From: Leidyana gryllorum EB-2025a
Taxonomy: Eukaryota; Apicomplexa
Assembly (NCBI GenBank): GCA_048772705.1
Contig: JBLWGC010000047.1
Span: 151,243-215,242, forward strand
Reading direction: 5' to 3'
DNA: 64,000 bases
In this document: positions 55,284 through 64,000 of the stretch, one piece after another
Numbering within the stretch: the first letter of the stretch is position 1
How the letters are laid out: each line of letters opens with the position of its first letter
Notes under the pieces: model-generated
What the model saw: the letters and a program-made list of their open reading frames with translations, nothing else
The model's database searches: none
Told to the model about the DNA's origin: nothing
Position numbers and translations under genes: made by a program

Positions 55284-55451
55284 AAATGGATTGTCAGAAG
55301 CGAGACACGGGACACAATGATCTTCTGTGTCAACACAATGGGATGTTGCAACGGGAATTGCGGCGGCATGACCAAACGGCGCTGCCCACCCAATTATCAC
55401 AGCTCGCACACAGGTGTGTGTGCAAACACATTCCCCGACCCGTGGTGCTGA
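55164..55451 (+). CDS. Cys-rich mini-ORF upstream of F-box gene, unit 1
   Basis: 95 codons from ATG 55164, or 44 from ATG 55317. The C-terminal part reads MGCCNGNCGGMTKRRCPP, then HTGVCANTFPDPWC, with eight Cys in the last 44 residues. The stop lies 3 nt before the F-box ATG (TGA-CGA-ATG). The same frame and Cys pattern are kept in units 2 and 3 despite substitutions, some synonymous (AAT-TGC to AAC-TGT, ACA to ACG in unit 3). It could be a small secreted or structural peptide, an upstream ORF controlling the F-box gene, or part of a longer F-box 5' exon. No family known. Confidence 0.35.
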   Translation: MVRATQRLQAQPLPSFTVCGIRLPVMRHCYGASDSATTSSKWIVRSETRDTMIFCVNTMGCCNGNCGGMTKRRCPPNYHSSHTGVCANTFPDPWC

Positions 55452-55454
55452 CGA

Positions 55455-57451
55455 ATGCTCAGCGACCTCATCTGGGCCCAAATTCTGGGCTTTCTGCCGC
55501 TGTGGGAGCTGACACGACTGGCAGGAATTTCCAAACAGATATACAATATCCTCAATTCGGAAAGTTCATTGTTGGTTGCCGAACAGATCTGCCTCTGCCC
55601 GGCAGCGTTTGCCTGGGTACAGCGCGCCTCGTGGTTCGAGATATGGCTCCGCAGATCGTGCCCCCACCTGGTATCTGTGAGATTGTTCGGGTCTGGAGTG
55701 AAGATGGTCATCGTCACTGACATGTTGCAGAAGATGTGCCAATGGGGTCTCCCCAGACTGACTGAGGCGATGATAGATGGACTCTTTCACAGTGGGGTTT
55801 CCCATACATTGAGTTTTCCCGAGCTGAAGTTTTTGGATATTCATTGGTGCCAGTTCTCCGGAGGATCGCTACATATCGATGCTCCGAAATTGGAGTCTTT
55901 AGCTGTCAGGAGGCACCAGCTTCCTTACATTGACCACGATTTGGTGTTTGCACTGCGCCGGGCGGTGGGTGACGGACCCGATGACCTGATTGTGGTGGTG
56001 ACGAAGCCAGAATTCAAATATTGGATCTGGATAGCTCAACACGTCCCCTCATCCGTAGTGAATGGCGGTTGGAAGACGTCTCCCTTCCTATCAGAGTATC
56101 TGCCTCACCCGCGGGATTGGACGAGTGACCGACCGGATTTACACTACGCAACCACCTACACGTGGCCAAAAAGCGCGAGGTGAGGGGTTTTGGGGTTTCT
56201 CATTGGACAGTTCGCAGCGAGACGCAAAGGGTTGTCGATTACGTTATGAGAGAGTGGACCGATCGCGAGCGTCATATGCATCCGCATTGTCGCACATTTT
56301 TGGAGGGGGCCCGTTGCGGCCAATATTTTCCTGCGCAATGGATAGTCAACGAGCGTCAGGAGAATGGACCATCTATTCCGCACGCGTATTCGAGCTTGGG
56401 ATGGTTCCGGTTGGCACGCACAAAGGATTTGGAATCATTGTCTCCCTTGTGGAAGGCGCTCCCATTGACAGAACCACCCGCTGTATACCCGCCCAGTTGC
56501 ATAGGGCTGGCGAGTGATCACACAGCGTATCTGAGTGCCACCGGCTTCCGACGTCGAATCCATTGGACCGAGCTGAGACGGATTTTCTATGTCAACACCG
56601 ACGCCATTCCGACTCTGACGGAAGAATCAATCAAAGGTTTACCCTTCCAGAATTTGAAGCGGATTGAATTACCGCTGAGAGGATGGGAGCTCGTTGACAC
56701 ACTGTCCAGAGGCGGGGCGCGTCCCTGTTGGCCTCCTGACTGTGTTCGAGTTCTCTGCCTTCACACCAAACGCGATGACCCCCCGGAAGCTATTAAACGT
56801 TTGATTGAGAGCTGTCAAATCCAATATGTCGGTGTTACCGGAATACCCGACAATATCGCGAAGCTGACTGACTGGTTTCTGGTTGGGCACTCTATTTGGC
56901 GACGAAATGGCCTTCGGATCCGTTTCGGCCTCCAAGCTGCAGCACTCCTACATTACCCGTGGCCTAAGGTGCAATTGGAACTCGTCTCCGGGCTCTACAC
57001 TGATGCCACTCTCCGGGCGATGCTGAAATACATCGGGTGCTCGGCTGAGGAGATCGATACGTATTTGATGGCTCAGTGGGGTGACGACAGCGAGACGTGG
57101 GCACCGTTTCGCGAGAAAAGTCTTCAAACTCAGTCCGCTGACTTCAGCGACACTTTCCACATTACCGTTCCAAGAGTATTCTTGAGGCAGTGGTACTCTA
57201 AAATGCTGGAAGCGACGCTAAAGGAGGCTCAGATTTCTGTTGGCGGTATCTTCGATCAATTGATCGGCATTTCCTCACGGGATACGTGGCTGAGCAGTAT
57301 GGTGATCAATCAACAATTTGGAGATCTGGAGGATATGGGGATCCCTGTGACATTGCCGACTGTCTGTCCCTTCAGTTTGCGTGAGAAAGTGTTTCCCCAC
57401 AGCGGCATCGAGAATCCCACAACGCCAGCAGCACCACCGGGAGGGCTCTGA
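55455..57451 (+). CDS. F-box-like protein, array unit 1
   Basis: Exons 55455-56179 and 56218-57451 (38-nt intron, acceptor after ttcgcag); 652 residues. The N-terminus LSDLIWAQILGFLPLWELTR, LAGISKQIYNIL fits the F-box consensus (ILsfLp..dL.rla.vsk), which docks to Skp1 in SCF ubiquitin ligases. The remainder has Leu-rich stretches (LSFPELKFLDIHWC, APKLESLAVRRHQLPYI, LPFQNLKRIELPLRGWELV) that may be irregular leucine-rich repeats for target binding. An alternative acceptor 7 nt upstream (after ttggacag) puts translation in another frame with a stop at 56515. A 5' exon joined through a 49-nt intron ending at atgctcag is also possible in units 1 and 2. Family-level function is inferred. Confidence 0.65.
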
Positions 57452-57612
57452 CACACTCTCTTCTGCATAATGTGCGCCAAACACTTTTCTGTGAGACAAT
57501 TTGGCGTCGGATTGGGAGATTTGATGGGACAGGAGAGGAGACACGGGCAGTGAGGTCTGCTCAAAGCTGACATCAGTCTTTCAATATTCACACTTCTGTA
57601 TATAAATACACA

Positions 57613-58220
57613 ATGAGCCGTTCGGTAACGGTATTTGGAGTGTTGGCACTCGCTGTGGCTGTCAGATTGGAGCTCCTATTCCACAATCTGAGTATGCCGA
57701 GTCTTCCGCAAAGTCGAGCGGGCCACGACCAAAATTGGTGAAAGCGGAGGCGTATAATTTCCTGTTCGCCTTATTGGGCCATCTGTGAGTTCGACTCGAT
57801 CTGACCGACAGTAATGTTTCCAGTATTCTGGTGTTTACGTGTTTCTGGTGTGATCAATGGAGACAGAGCTGCAAGCAGAAGTGGGCACGGAACTGCAAGC
57901 GCTGCTGTGGGGCTCGGGGACCGTGACTAGAGCGCAAAGGGGGGAGGCTCCAAGGACGGCAGCGTGGAGAGTGAGCGTCTTCGCCATCAGTGTCTCAATC
58001 TGAGCCCAGCTGTGCTAGAAAGTGCTCGGAGAATCGCGTATGTGGAGCGTCGGCTGGCGACGACCTGCAATCTAAGCAACCGTCATCTGCAACGGGACCC
58101 CCAAGAGCTCCCTGCATGTCGCCTGAGGCAGCTTCCTCCATGCCGCCTCCACGATCGGATACACAAGGAGAACATCCATTATTTATGAGGTTTGACTGTG
58201 GTGGAGCGAGCCGCAGTTGA
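57613..58220 (+). pseudogene. Broken copy of the small membrane-protein gene, unit 2
   Basis: Starts MSRSVTVFGVLALAVAVRLE, aligned to unit 1, but a base is missing in the segment corresponding to cagaacttggcgaaagc, here caaaattggtgaaagc. The frame meets TGA at about residue 43. The MGCC start is also lost (MSRS). Downstream sequence still aligns to unit 1 (intron with gtttccag acceptor, then tggtgtgatcaatggag), with further indels and an insertion near 57900. Clearly non-functional as the unit 1 type protein. Confidence 0.7.
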
Positions 58221-58263
58221 GGCCCTCTGCTGAAATTAGGTCAGATAGATAAATTGATTGTTT

Positions 58264-58283
58264 ATGACTGCAAATGCAGCCAT
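58264..58283. promoter_or_regulatory. Conserved inverted repeat, array unit 2
   Basis: atgactgcaaatgcagccat: same element as in unit 1, with a single C replacing T in the right arm. Confidence 0.35.
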
Positions 58284-58714
58284 CTGTGGTACAGAATATA
58301 ACCATAAAGCCCCTTACATTGGGGACCTGGCAATAGTTCATGGAGACTAAAGATGTGAATCGGTTGCCGCTGTATGACAGCCCTCCTTGACTCGTTGATG
58401 GACAGTGTAATAATCGACCGCAAGAATATCAATCTTATGATCCCTCCCAGCACGGGTGTACGCAATGTTTGAAAACATCTTCGGCGCAATGCTGATTTAC
58501 CTTTGGTTTCCAAAAACGAAAGTTGTGTGATTCTGCAATCAATATTCTTCCTGTCTGCCTTATGATGGAACGATTCGAAGGCAACCTTTGCCGTCACTTC
58601 CCGTATGCGGCATCCGGTTGCCGGTCATGAGGCACTGCTATGGTGCGAGCGACTCAGCGACTGCAAGCTCAACCTTCGCCGTAACTTCCCGTATGCGGCA
58701 TCCGGTTGCCGGTC

Positions 58715-58927
58715 ATGAGGCACTGCTATGGTGCGAGCGACTCAGCGACTACAAGCTCAAAATGGATTGTCAGAAGCGAGACACGGGACACAATGATCTT
58801 CTGTGTCAATACAATGGGATGTTGCAACGGGAAATGCGGCGGCATGACCAAACGGCGCTGCCCACCCAATTATCACAGCTCGCACACAGGTGTGTGTGCA
58901 AACACATTCCCCGACCCGTGGTGCTGA
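58715..58927 (+). CDS. Cys-rich mini-ORF, unit 2
   Basis: 71 codons from ATG 58715; upstream reading is closed by TAA in this unit. Ends MGCCNGKCGGMTKRRCPP, then HTGVCANTFPDPWC, identical to unit 1 except Asn to Lys at one position. Stop 3 nt before the F-box ATG 58931. Confidence 0.3.
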   Translation: MRHCYGASDSATTSSKWIVRSETRDTMIFCVNTMGCCNGKCGGMTKRRCPPNYHSSHTGVCANTFPDPWC

Positions 58928-58930
58928 CGA

Positions 58931-60936
58931 ATGCTCAGCGACCTCATCTGGGCCCAAATTCTGGGCTTTCTGCCGCTGTGGGAGCTGACACGACTGGCAG
59001 GAATTTCCAAACAGATATACAATATCCTCAATTCGGAAAGTTCACTGTTGGTTTCCGAACAGATCTGCCTCTGCGCGGCAGCGTGGGCCTGGGTACAGCG
59101 CGCCTCGTGGTTCGAAATATGGCTCCGCAGATCGTGCCCCCACCTGGTATCTGTGAGATTGTTCGGGTATGGAGTGAAGGAGGTCATCGTCACTGACATG
59201 TTGCAGAAGATGTGCCAATGGGGTCTCCCCAGACTGACTGAGGCGATGATAAGTGGACTCTTTCACAGTGGGGTTTCCCATACATTGAGTTTCCCCGAGC
59301 TGAAGTTTTTGGATATTCATTGGTGCCAGTTCTCCGGAGGATCGCTACATATCGATGCTCCGAAATTGGAGTCTTTAGCTGTCAGGAGGCACCAGCTTCC
59401 TTACATTGACCACGATTTGGTGTTTGCACTGCGCCGGGCGGTGGGTGACGGACCCGATGACCTGATTGTGGTGGTGACGAAGCCAGAATTCAAATATTGG
59501 ATCCGGATATGCCAACACGTCCCCTCATCCGAAGTGAATGGCGGTTGGAAGACGTCTCCCTTCCTATCAGAGTATCTGCCTCACCCGCGGGATTGGACGA
59601 GTGACCGACCGGATTTACACTACGCAACCACCTACACGTGGCCAAAAAGCGCGAGGTGAGGGGTTTTGGGGTTTCTCATTGGACAGTTCGCAGCGAGACG
59701 CAAAGGGTTGTCGATTACGTTATGAGAGAGTGGACCGATCGCGAGCGTCATATGCATCCGCATTGTCGCACATTTTTGGAGGGGGCCCGTTGCGGCCAAT
59801 ATTTTCCTGCGCAATGGATAGTCAACGAGCGTCAGGAGAATGGACCATCTATTCCGCACGCGTATTCGAGCTTGGGATGGTTCCGGTTGGCACGCACAAA
59901 GGATTTGGAATCATTGTCTCCCTTGTGGAAGGCGCTCCCATTGACAGAACCACCCGCTGTATACCCGCCCAGTTGCATAGGGCTGGCGAGTGATCACACA
60001 GCGTATCTGAGTGCCACCGGCTTCCGACGTCGAATCCATTGGACCGAGCTGAGACGGATTTTCTATGTCAACACCGACGTCATTCCGACTCTGACGGAGG
60101 AATCAATCAAAGGTTTACCCTTCCAGAATTTGAAGCGGATTGAATTACCGCTGAGAGGATGGGAGCTCGTTGACACACTGTCCAGAGGCGGGGCGCGTCC
60201 CTGTTGGCCTCCTGACTGTGTTCGAGTTCTCTGCCTTCACACCAAACGCGATGACCCCCCGGAAGCTATTAAACGTCTGATTGAGAGCTGTCAAATCCAA
60301 TATGTCGGTGTTACCGGAATACCCGACAATATCGCGAAGCTGACTGACTGGTTTCTGGTTGGGCACTCTATTTGGCGACGAAGAGGCCTTCGGATCCGTT
60401 TCGGCCTCCAAGCTGCAGCACTCCTACATTACCCGTGGCCTAAGGTGCAATTGGAACTCGTCTCCGGGCTCTACACTGATGCCACTCTCCGGGCTATGCT
60501 GAAATACATCGGGTGCTCGGCTGATGAGATCGATACGTATTTGATGGCTCAGTGGGCTGACGACAGCGAGACGTGGGCACCGTTTCGCGAGAAGAGTCTT
60601 CAAACTCAGTCCGGTGACTTCAGCTACACTTTCCACTTTGTCGTTCCAAGAGTATTCTTGAGGCAGTGGTACTCTAAAATGCTGGAAGCGACGCTAAAGG
60701 AGGCTCAGATTTCTGTTGGCGGTATCTTCGATAAATTTATCGGCATTTCCTCACGAGATACGTGGCTGAGCAGTATGGTGATCAATCAACAATTTGGAGA
60801 TCTGGAGGATATGGGGATCCCTGTGACATTGCCGACTGTCTGTCCCCGCCGTTTGCGTGAGAAAGTGTTTCCCCACAGCGCCAACGCCAGCAGCAGCACC
60901 ACCGAGAGATCTCTGACACACTCTCGTTCTGCATAA
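58931..60936 (+). CDS. F-box-like protein, array unit 2
   Basis: Exons 58931-59655 and 59694-60936 (38-nt intron identical to unit 1); 655 residues. The F-box region is identical to unit 1. Differences cluster: SEQICLCAAAWAW replaces AEQICLCPAAFAW, FGYGVKEVIV replaces FGSGVKMVIV, WIRICQHVPSSEV replaces WIWIAQHVPSSVV, and HFVVPRVF replaces HITVPRVF. Most altered codons change the amino acid and several carry two or three base changes. The C-terminal end differs (SANASSSTTERSLTHSRSA against SGIENPTTPAAPPGGL) through frame change in the last 50 bases. Confidence 0.65.
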
Positions 60937-61184
60937 TGTGAGGTGAATGAGCCGTTCAGGCGACATGACGAGCACAGAGGGCCCCTACCGTGCGTACTTC
61001 TTTTTCGTAGACCATAGACGATATAGTTGGACTGAGTAGCACCGTTTCACCTCATTCTCCTCAATGGGATCTTACATCACAAATTCGGCATTGGAAGAGT
61101 TGATGGGACAGAGTGAGGAGACACGGGCAGTATGGTCTACTCACACAAACTTCTTTCATATTTTCACTTCTGTATCAATACTCA

Positions 61185-61457
61185 ATGGGCAATTCGGTAG
61201 AGCTATTTACCGCTCTCGGCGCGGCGTTCCTATTCCACTATCTGCGTATGGCGAGTCTTGCGCAAACTCGAGCGGGCGACGGCCAGAACTTGGTGGAAGC
61301 GGCTGGGGATTGGTTCCCGTCCGCACTATTGAGCGATTTGTAAGGTCGACTCGATCTGACCGACAGTAATGTTTCCAGACTTCTGATGCTTACGTGGTTC
61401 TGTTATGATCAATGGAGACAGATCTGCAAACAGAAGTGCACATGTTGCTGCTGTTGA
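61185..61457 (+). CDS. Truncated small membrane protein, array unit 3
   Basis: Exons 61185-61339 and 61379-61457 (39-nt intron); 77 residues. MGNSVELFTALGAAFLFHYL keeps Gly2 but replaces the Cys pair. A second hydrophobic stretch (PSALLSDLLLMLTWFCYDQW) and KQKCTCCCC remain, then TGA where unit 1 has Trp-Gly after the Cys run. The homologous tail continues as untranslated remains to about 61733. It may still make a short anchored peptide or be decaying; the start context has lost the TATATAAATA string. Confidence 0.4.
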
Positions 61458-61785
61458 GGTTCGGGAGGCGCAGAGGAGGGCAGCGTGGAGAGTGGGCGTG
61501 ATCGCCATCAGTGTCGCAATCTGAGCCCAACTGTGATGGATAATACTTTGAGAGTTGCGGATGTGGAGCATCAGCTTCCGACGATCCGGCAATGTACCCC
61601 ACCGTTATCTGCAACGGCCCTGCATGTCGCCTGAGGCAGGTTCCTCCAGGCCGCCTCCACGATCGGATGGTCCACTCAGGGCGCACAACACGTTTCAGGA
61701 GAATTGACTTTTGTGGGGCAAGCCGGAGTTGAGGCCTTCTGCTGAAACTAAAACAGATAGATAGTTAAATAGATTGGGTTATTAG

Positions 61786-61801
61786 GACTGCAAATGCAGT
61801 C
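61786..61801. promoter_or_regulatory. Conserved inverted repeat core, array unit 3
   Basis: gactgcaaatgcagtc: 7-bp arms around AA retained, while the flanking bases that extend the stem in unit 1 have changed. Confidence 0.35.
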
Positions 61802-62050
61802 GTCTGTGGTACAGAATAAAGCCACAAAAGCCGCTCACATTCGGGGCCCGCCAACAAGTGATTAAGACTAAAGATGTGAATTGGTTGCCGCTGTATGACA
61901 GCCCTCCTTGACTCGTTGATGGACAATGTAATAATCAACTACAGAGTATCAATCTTATGATCCCTCCCAGCACGGGTATTACTGTACTCAATGTTCGAGA
62001 ACACCTTCGGCGCCATGCTGATTCACCTCTGATTCAAAACAGAGAGTGAT

Positions 62051-62452
62051 GTGCTTCTGCAATCAATATTCTTCCCTGTCTGCCGTATGTTGGAACGATT
62101 CGAAGGCAACCTTTGCCGTCACTTCCCGTATGCGGCATCCGGTTGCCGGTCATGGGGCACTGCTATGGTGCAAGCGACTCAGCGACTACAAGCTCAACCT
62201 TTGCCGTCATTTACCGTATGCGGCATCCGGTTGCCGGTCATGAGGCACTGGTATGGTGCGAACGACTCAGCGACTACAAGCTCAAAATGGATTGTCAGAA
62301 GCGAGACACGGGACACAATGATCTTCTGTGTCAACACAACGCGATGTTGCATCGGGAACTGTGGCGGCATGACCAAACGGCGCTGCCCACCCAATGACTT
62401 CAGCTCGCACACGGGTGTGTGTGCAAACACATTCCCCGACCCGTGGTGCTGA
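62051..62452 (+). CDS. Cys-rich mini-ORF, unit 3
   Basis: Open for 133 codons from ATG 62051 because of changes in the 88-bp duplication. The conserved end reads RCCIGNCGGMTKRRCPP, then HTGVCANTFPDPWC; the internal Met of MGCC is Thr here but all Cys are kept. Unit 3 closes the competing frame that could act as an F-box 5' exon in units 1 and 2 (CAA-TGA at 62394-62397), which favours the mini-ORF and the F-box ATG at 62456 as separate coding starts. Confidence 0.3.
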   Translation: MLLQSIFFPVCRMLERFEGNLCRHFPYAASGCRSWGTAMVQATQRLQAQPLPSFTVCGIRLPVMRHWYGANDSATTSSKWIVRSETRDTMIFCVNTTRCCIGNCGGMTKRRCPPNDFSSHTGVCANTFPDPWC

Positions 62453-62455
62453 CGA

Positions 62456-64000
62456 ATGCTCAGCGACCTCATCTGGGCCCAAATTCTGGGCTTTCTGCCG
62501 CTGTGGGAGCTGACACAACTGGCAGGAATTTCCAAACAGATATACAATATCCTTAATTCGGAAAGTTCATTGTTGGTTGCCAAACAGATCGCCCTCTGCC
62601 CGGCAGCGTGGGCCTGGGTACAGCGCGCCTCGTGGTTCGAGATATGGCTTCGCAGATCGTGCCCCCACGTGGTATCTGTGAGATTGTTCGGGTCTGGAGT
62701 GAAGAAGGTCATCGTCACTGACATGTTGCAGAAGATGTGCCAATGGGGTCTCCCCAGACTGACTGAGGCGATAATAGATGGACTCTTTCACAGTGGGGTT
62801 TCCCATACATTGAGTTTTCCCGAGCTGAAGGTTTTGGCCCTTCATTGGTGCCAGTTCTCCGGAGGATCGCTACAAATCGATGCTCCGAAATTGGAGTCTT
62901 TAGCTGTCAGGAGGCACCAGCTTCCTTACATTGACCACGATTTGGTGTTTGCACTGCGCCGGGCGGTGGGTGACGGACCCGATGACCTGATTGTGGTGGT
63001 GACGAAGCCAGAATTCAAATATTGGATCTGGATAGGCCAACACGTCCCCTCATCCGAAGTGAATGGCGGTTGGAAGACGTCTCCCTTCCTATCAGAGTAT
63101 CTGCCTCACCCGCGGGATTGGACGAGTGACCGACCGGATTTACACTACGCAACCACCTACACGTGGCCAAAAAGCGCGAGGTGAGGGGTTTTGGGGTTTC
63201 TCATTGGACAGTTCGCAGCGAGACGCAAAGGGTTGTCGATTACGTTATGAGAGAGTGGACCGATCGCGAGCGTCATATGCATCCGCATTGTCGCACATTT
63301 TTGGAGGAGGTCCGTTGGGGCAAATATTTTCCTGCGCAATGGATAGTCAACGAGCCTCAGGAGAATGGACGATCTATTCCGCACGCGTATTCGAGCTTGG
63401 GATGGTTCCGGTTGGCACGCACACAGGATTTGGAATCATTGTCTCCCTTGTGGACGGCGCTCCCATTGACAGAACCTCCCGCTGTATACCCGCCCAGTTG
63501 CATAGGGCTGGCGAGTGATCACACAGCGTATCTGAGTGCCACCGGCTTCCGACGTCGAATCCATTGGACCGAGCTGAGACGAATTTTCTATGTCAACACC
63601 GACGCCATTCCGACTCTGACGGAAGAATCAATCAAAGGCTTACCCTTCCAGAATTTGAAGCGGATTGAATTACCGCTGAGAGGATGGGAGCTCGTTGACA
63701 CACTGTCCAGAGGCGGGGCGCGTCCCTGTTGGCCTCCTGACTGTGTTCGAGTTCTCTGCCTTCACACCAAACGCGATGACCCCCCGGAAGCTATTGAACG
63801 TCTGATTGAGAGCTGTCAAATCCAATATGTCGGTGTTACCGGAATACCCGACAATATCGCGAAGCTGACTGACTGGTTTCTGGTTGGGCACTCTATTTGG
63901 CGACGAAATGGCCTTCGGATCCGTTTCGGCCTCCAAGCTGCAGCACTCCTACATTACCCGTGGCCTAAGGTGCAATTGGAACTCGTCTCCGGGCTCTACA
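62456..64000 (+). CDS. F-box-like protein, array unit 3 (cut by window end)
   Basis: Exon 62456-63180, 38-nt intron 63181-63218, second exon open from 63219 to the end of the window; about 500 codons visible. Same organisation as units 1 and 2. Replacements include AKQIALCPAAWAW, KVLALHWC for KFLDIHWC, LQIDAP for LHIDAP, and EEVRWGKYF for EGARCGQYF in exon 2. Codons with two changed bases recur (GAT to GCC, TGC to GCC, GCT to GGC). No stop or frameshift is seen. Confidence 0.6.

Larger units (their letters stand above)
53998..64000. repeat. Tandem array of 3.5-kb units, about 2.9 copies in the window
   Basis: Unit 1 about 53998-57440, unit 2 about 57441-60905, unit 3 about 60906 to past the window end. 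F-box starts lie at 55455, 58931 and 62456, so periods are 3476 and 3525 bp. Each unit contains, in order: a ctctgacacactctc leader, a small membrane-protein gene or its remains, a 20-nt inverted repeat, an 88-bp duplication, a Cys-rich mini-ORF and the F-box-like gene. Units 1 and 2 are identical over long stretches (for example 56170-56580 against 59646-60056), pointing to recent duplication or conversion. No transposition genes are present. Further copies probably lie to the right. Confidence 0.95.

Noticed and set aside
56062-56517. 151-codon frame overlapping the F-box intron in all units
   Set aside because: Not accepted as a separate gene; it may be the short splice form of the F-box gene and is reported as a finding.
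1-64000. tRNA, rRNA, and spliced-leader RNA genes
   Set aside because: Scanned by eye for tRNA arm motifs, rRNA core sequences and a dinoflagellate-type leader (ccgtagccat...ggctcaag); nothing convincing was found. A covariance-model scan would be decisive.

Overview
The window is nuclear DNA of a unicellular eukaryote. Genes lie on both strands, are mostly intron-rich, and use very short GT-AG introns (31-58 nt in nearly every model I could join). The gene set fits an alveolate: a type II (potassium-independent) vacuolar H+-pyrophosphatase, an IMP-specific 5'-nucleotidase (ISN1) of the apicomplexan type, an alveolate-looking TMEM33-like protein, and large secreted proteins without obvious animal or fungal counterparts. 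A perkinsozoan such as Perkinsus is my best guess, but this is inference from gene content and intron style and not a match to a known sequence.

Layout. 0-18 kb: a cyclin-like gene (-), two unrecognised + genes, a class 3 (diacylglycerol) lipase (+), then seven - strand genes head to tail from 18022 to 8246: a secreted protein, five small or unrecognised proteins including a TMEM33-like membrane protein, and the pyrophosphatase. They are separated by only 11-70 nt. 18-26 kb: a secreted beta-rich protein, ISN1, an 83-residue coiled-coil protein, a four-helix membrane protein, a TTC33-like TPR protein and CCT1, arranged as divergent pairs whose start codons are 18-53 nt apart. 26-51 kb: a Rad5/HLTF-like SNF2-RING ATPase, clathrin heavy chain, a coiled-coil protein, an unrecognised protein, a coatomer-epsilon-like TPR protein, a chromodomain protein, a membrane-anchored PRPP-synthetase homologue, a Trf4-type poly(A) polymerase, a degenerate Trf4 paralogue and a single-exon DUF4241 protein.

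50.8-54.0 kb holds no gene I can support. From about 54.0 kb to the end lies a tandem array of 3.5-kb units (two complete, one cut off by the window). Each unit carries a small membrane-protein gene (intact in unit 1, frameshifted in unit 2, truncated in unit 3), an internal 88-bp duplication, a Cys-rich mini-ORF and an F-box-like gene of about 650 residues. The F-box copies differ mainly by amino-acid replacements, often two or three adjacent bases per codon, while long stretches between them are identical. This looks like a young, lineage-specific family under diversifying selection combined with gene conversion.

The housekeeping genes (vesicle coat, chaperonin, proton pumping, nucleotide metabolism, RNA tailing, chromatin) do not form one pathway. 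The array and the extreme gene packing are the noteworthy parts. All exon joins were made by eye from splice consensus, reading frame and, where possible, family alignment. Each multi-exon model was checked to sum to a multiple of three.
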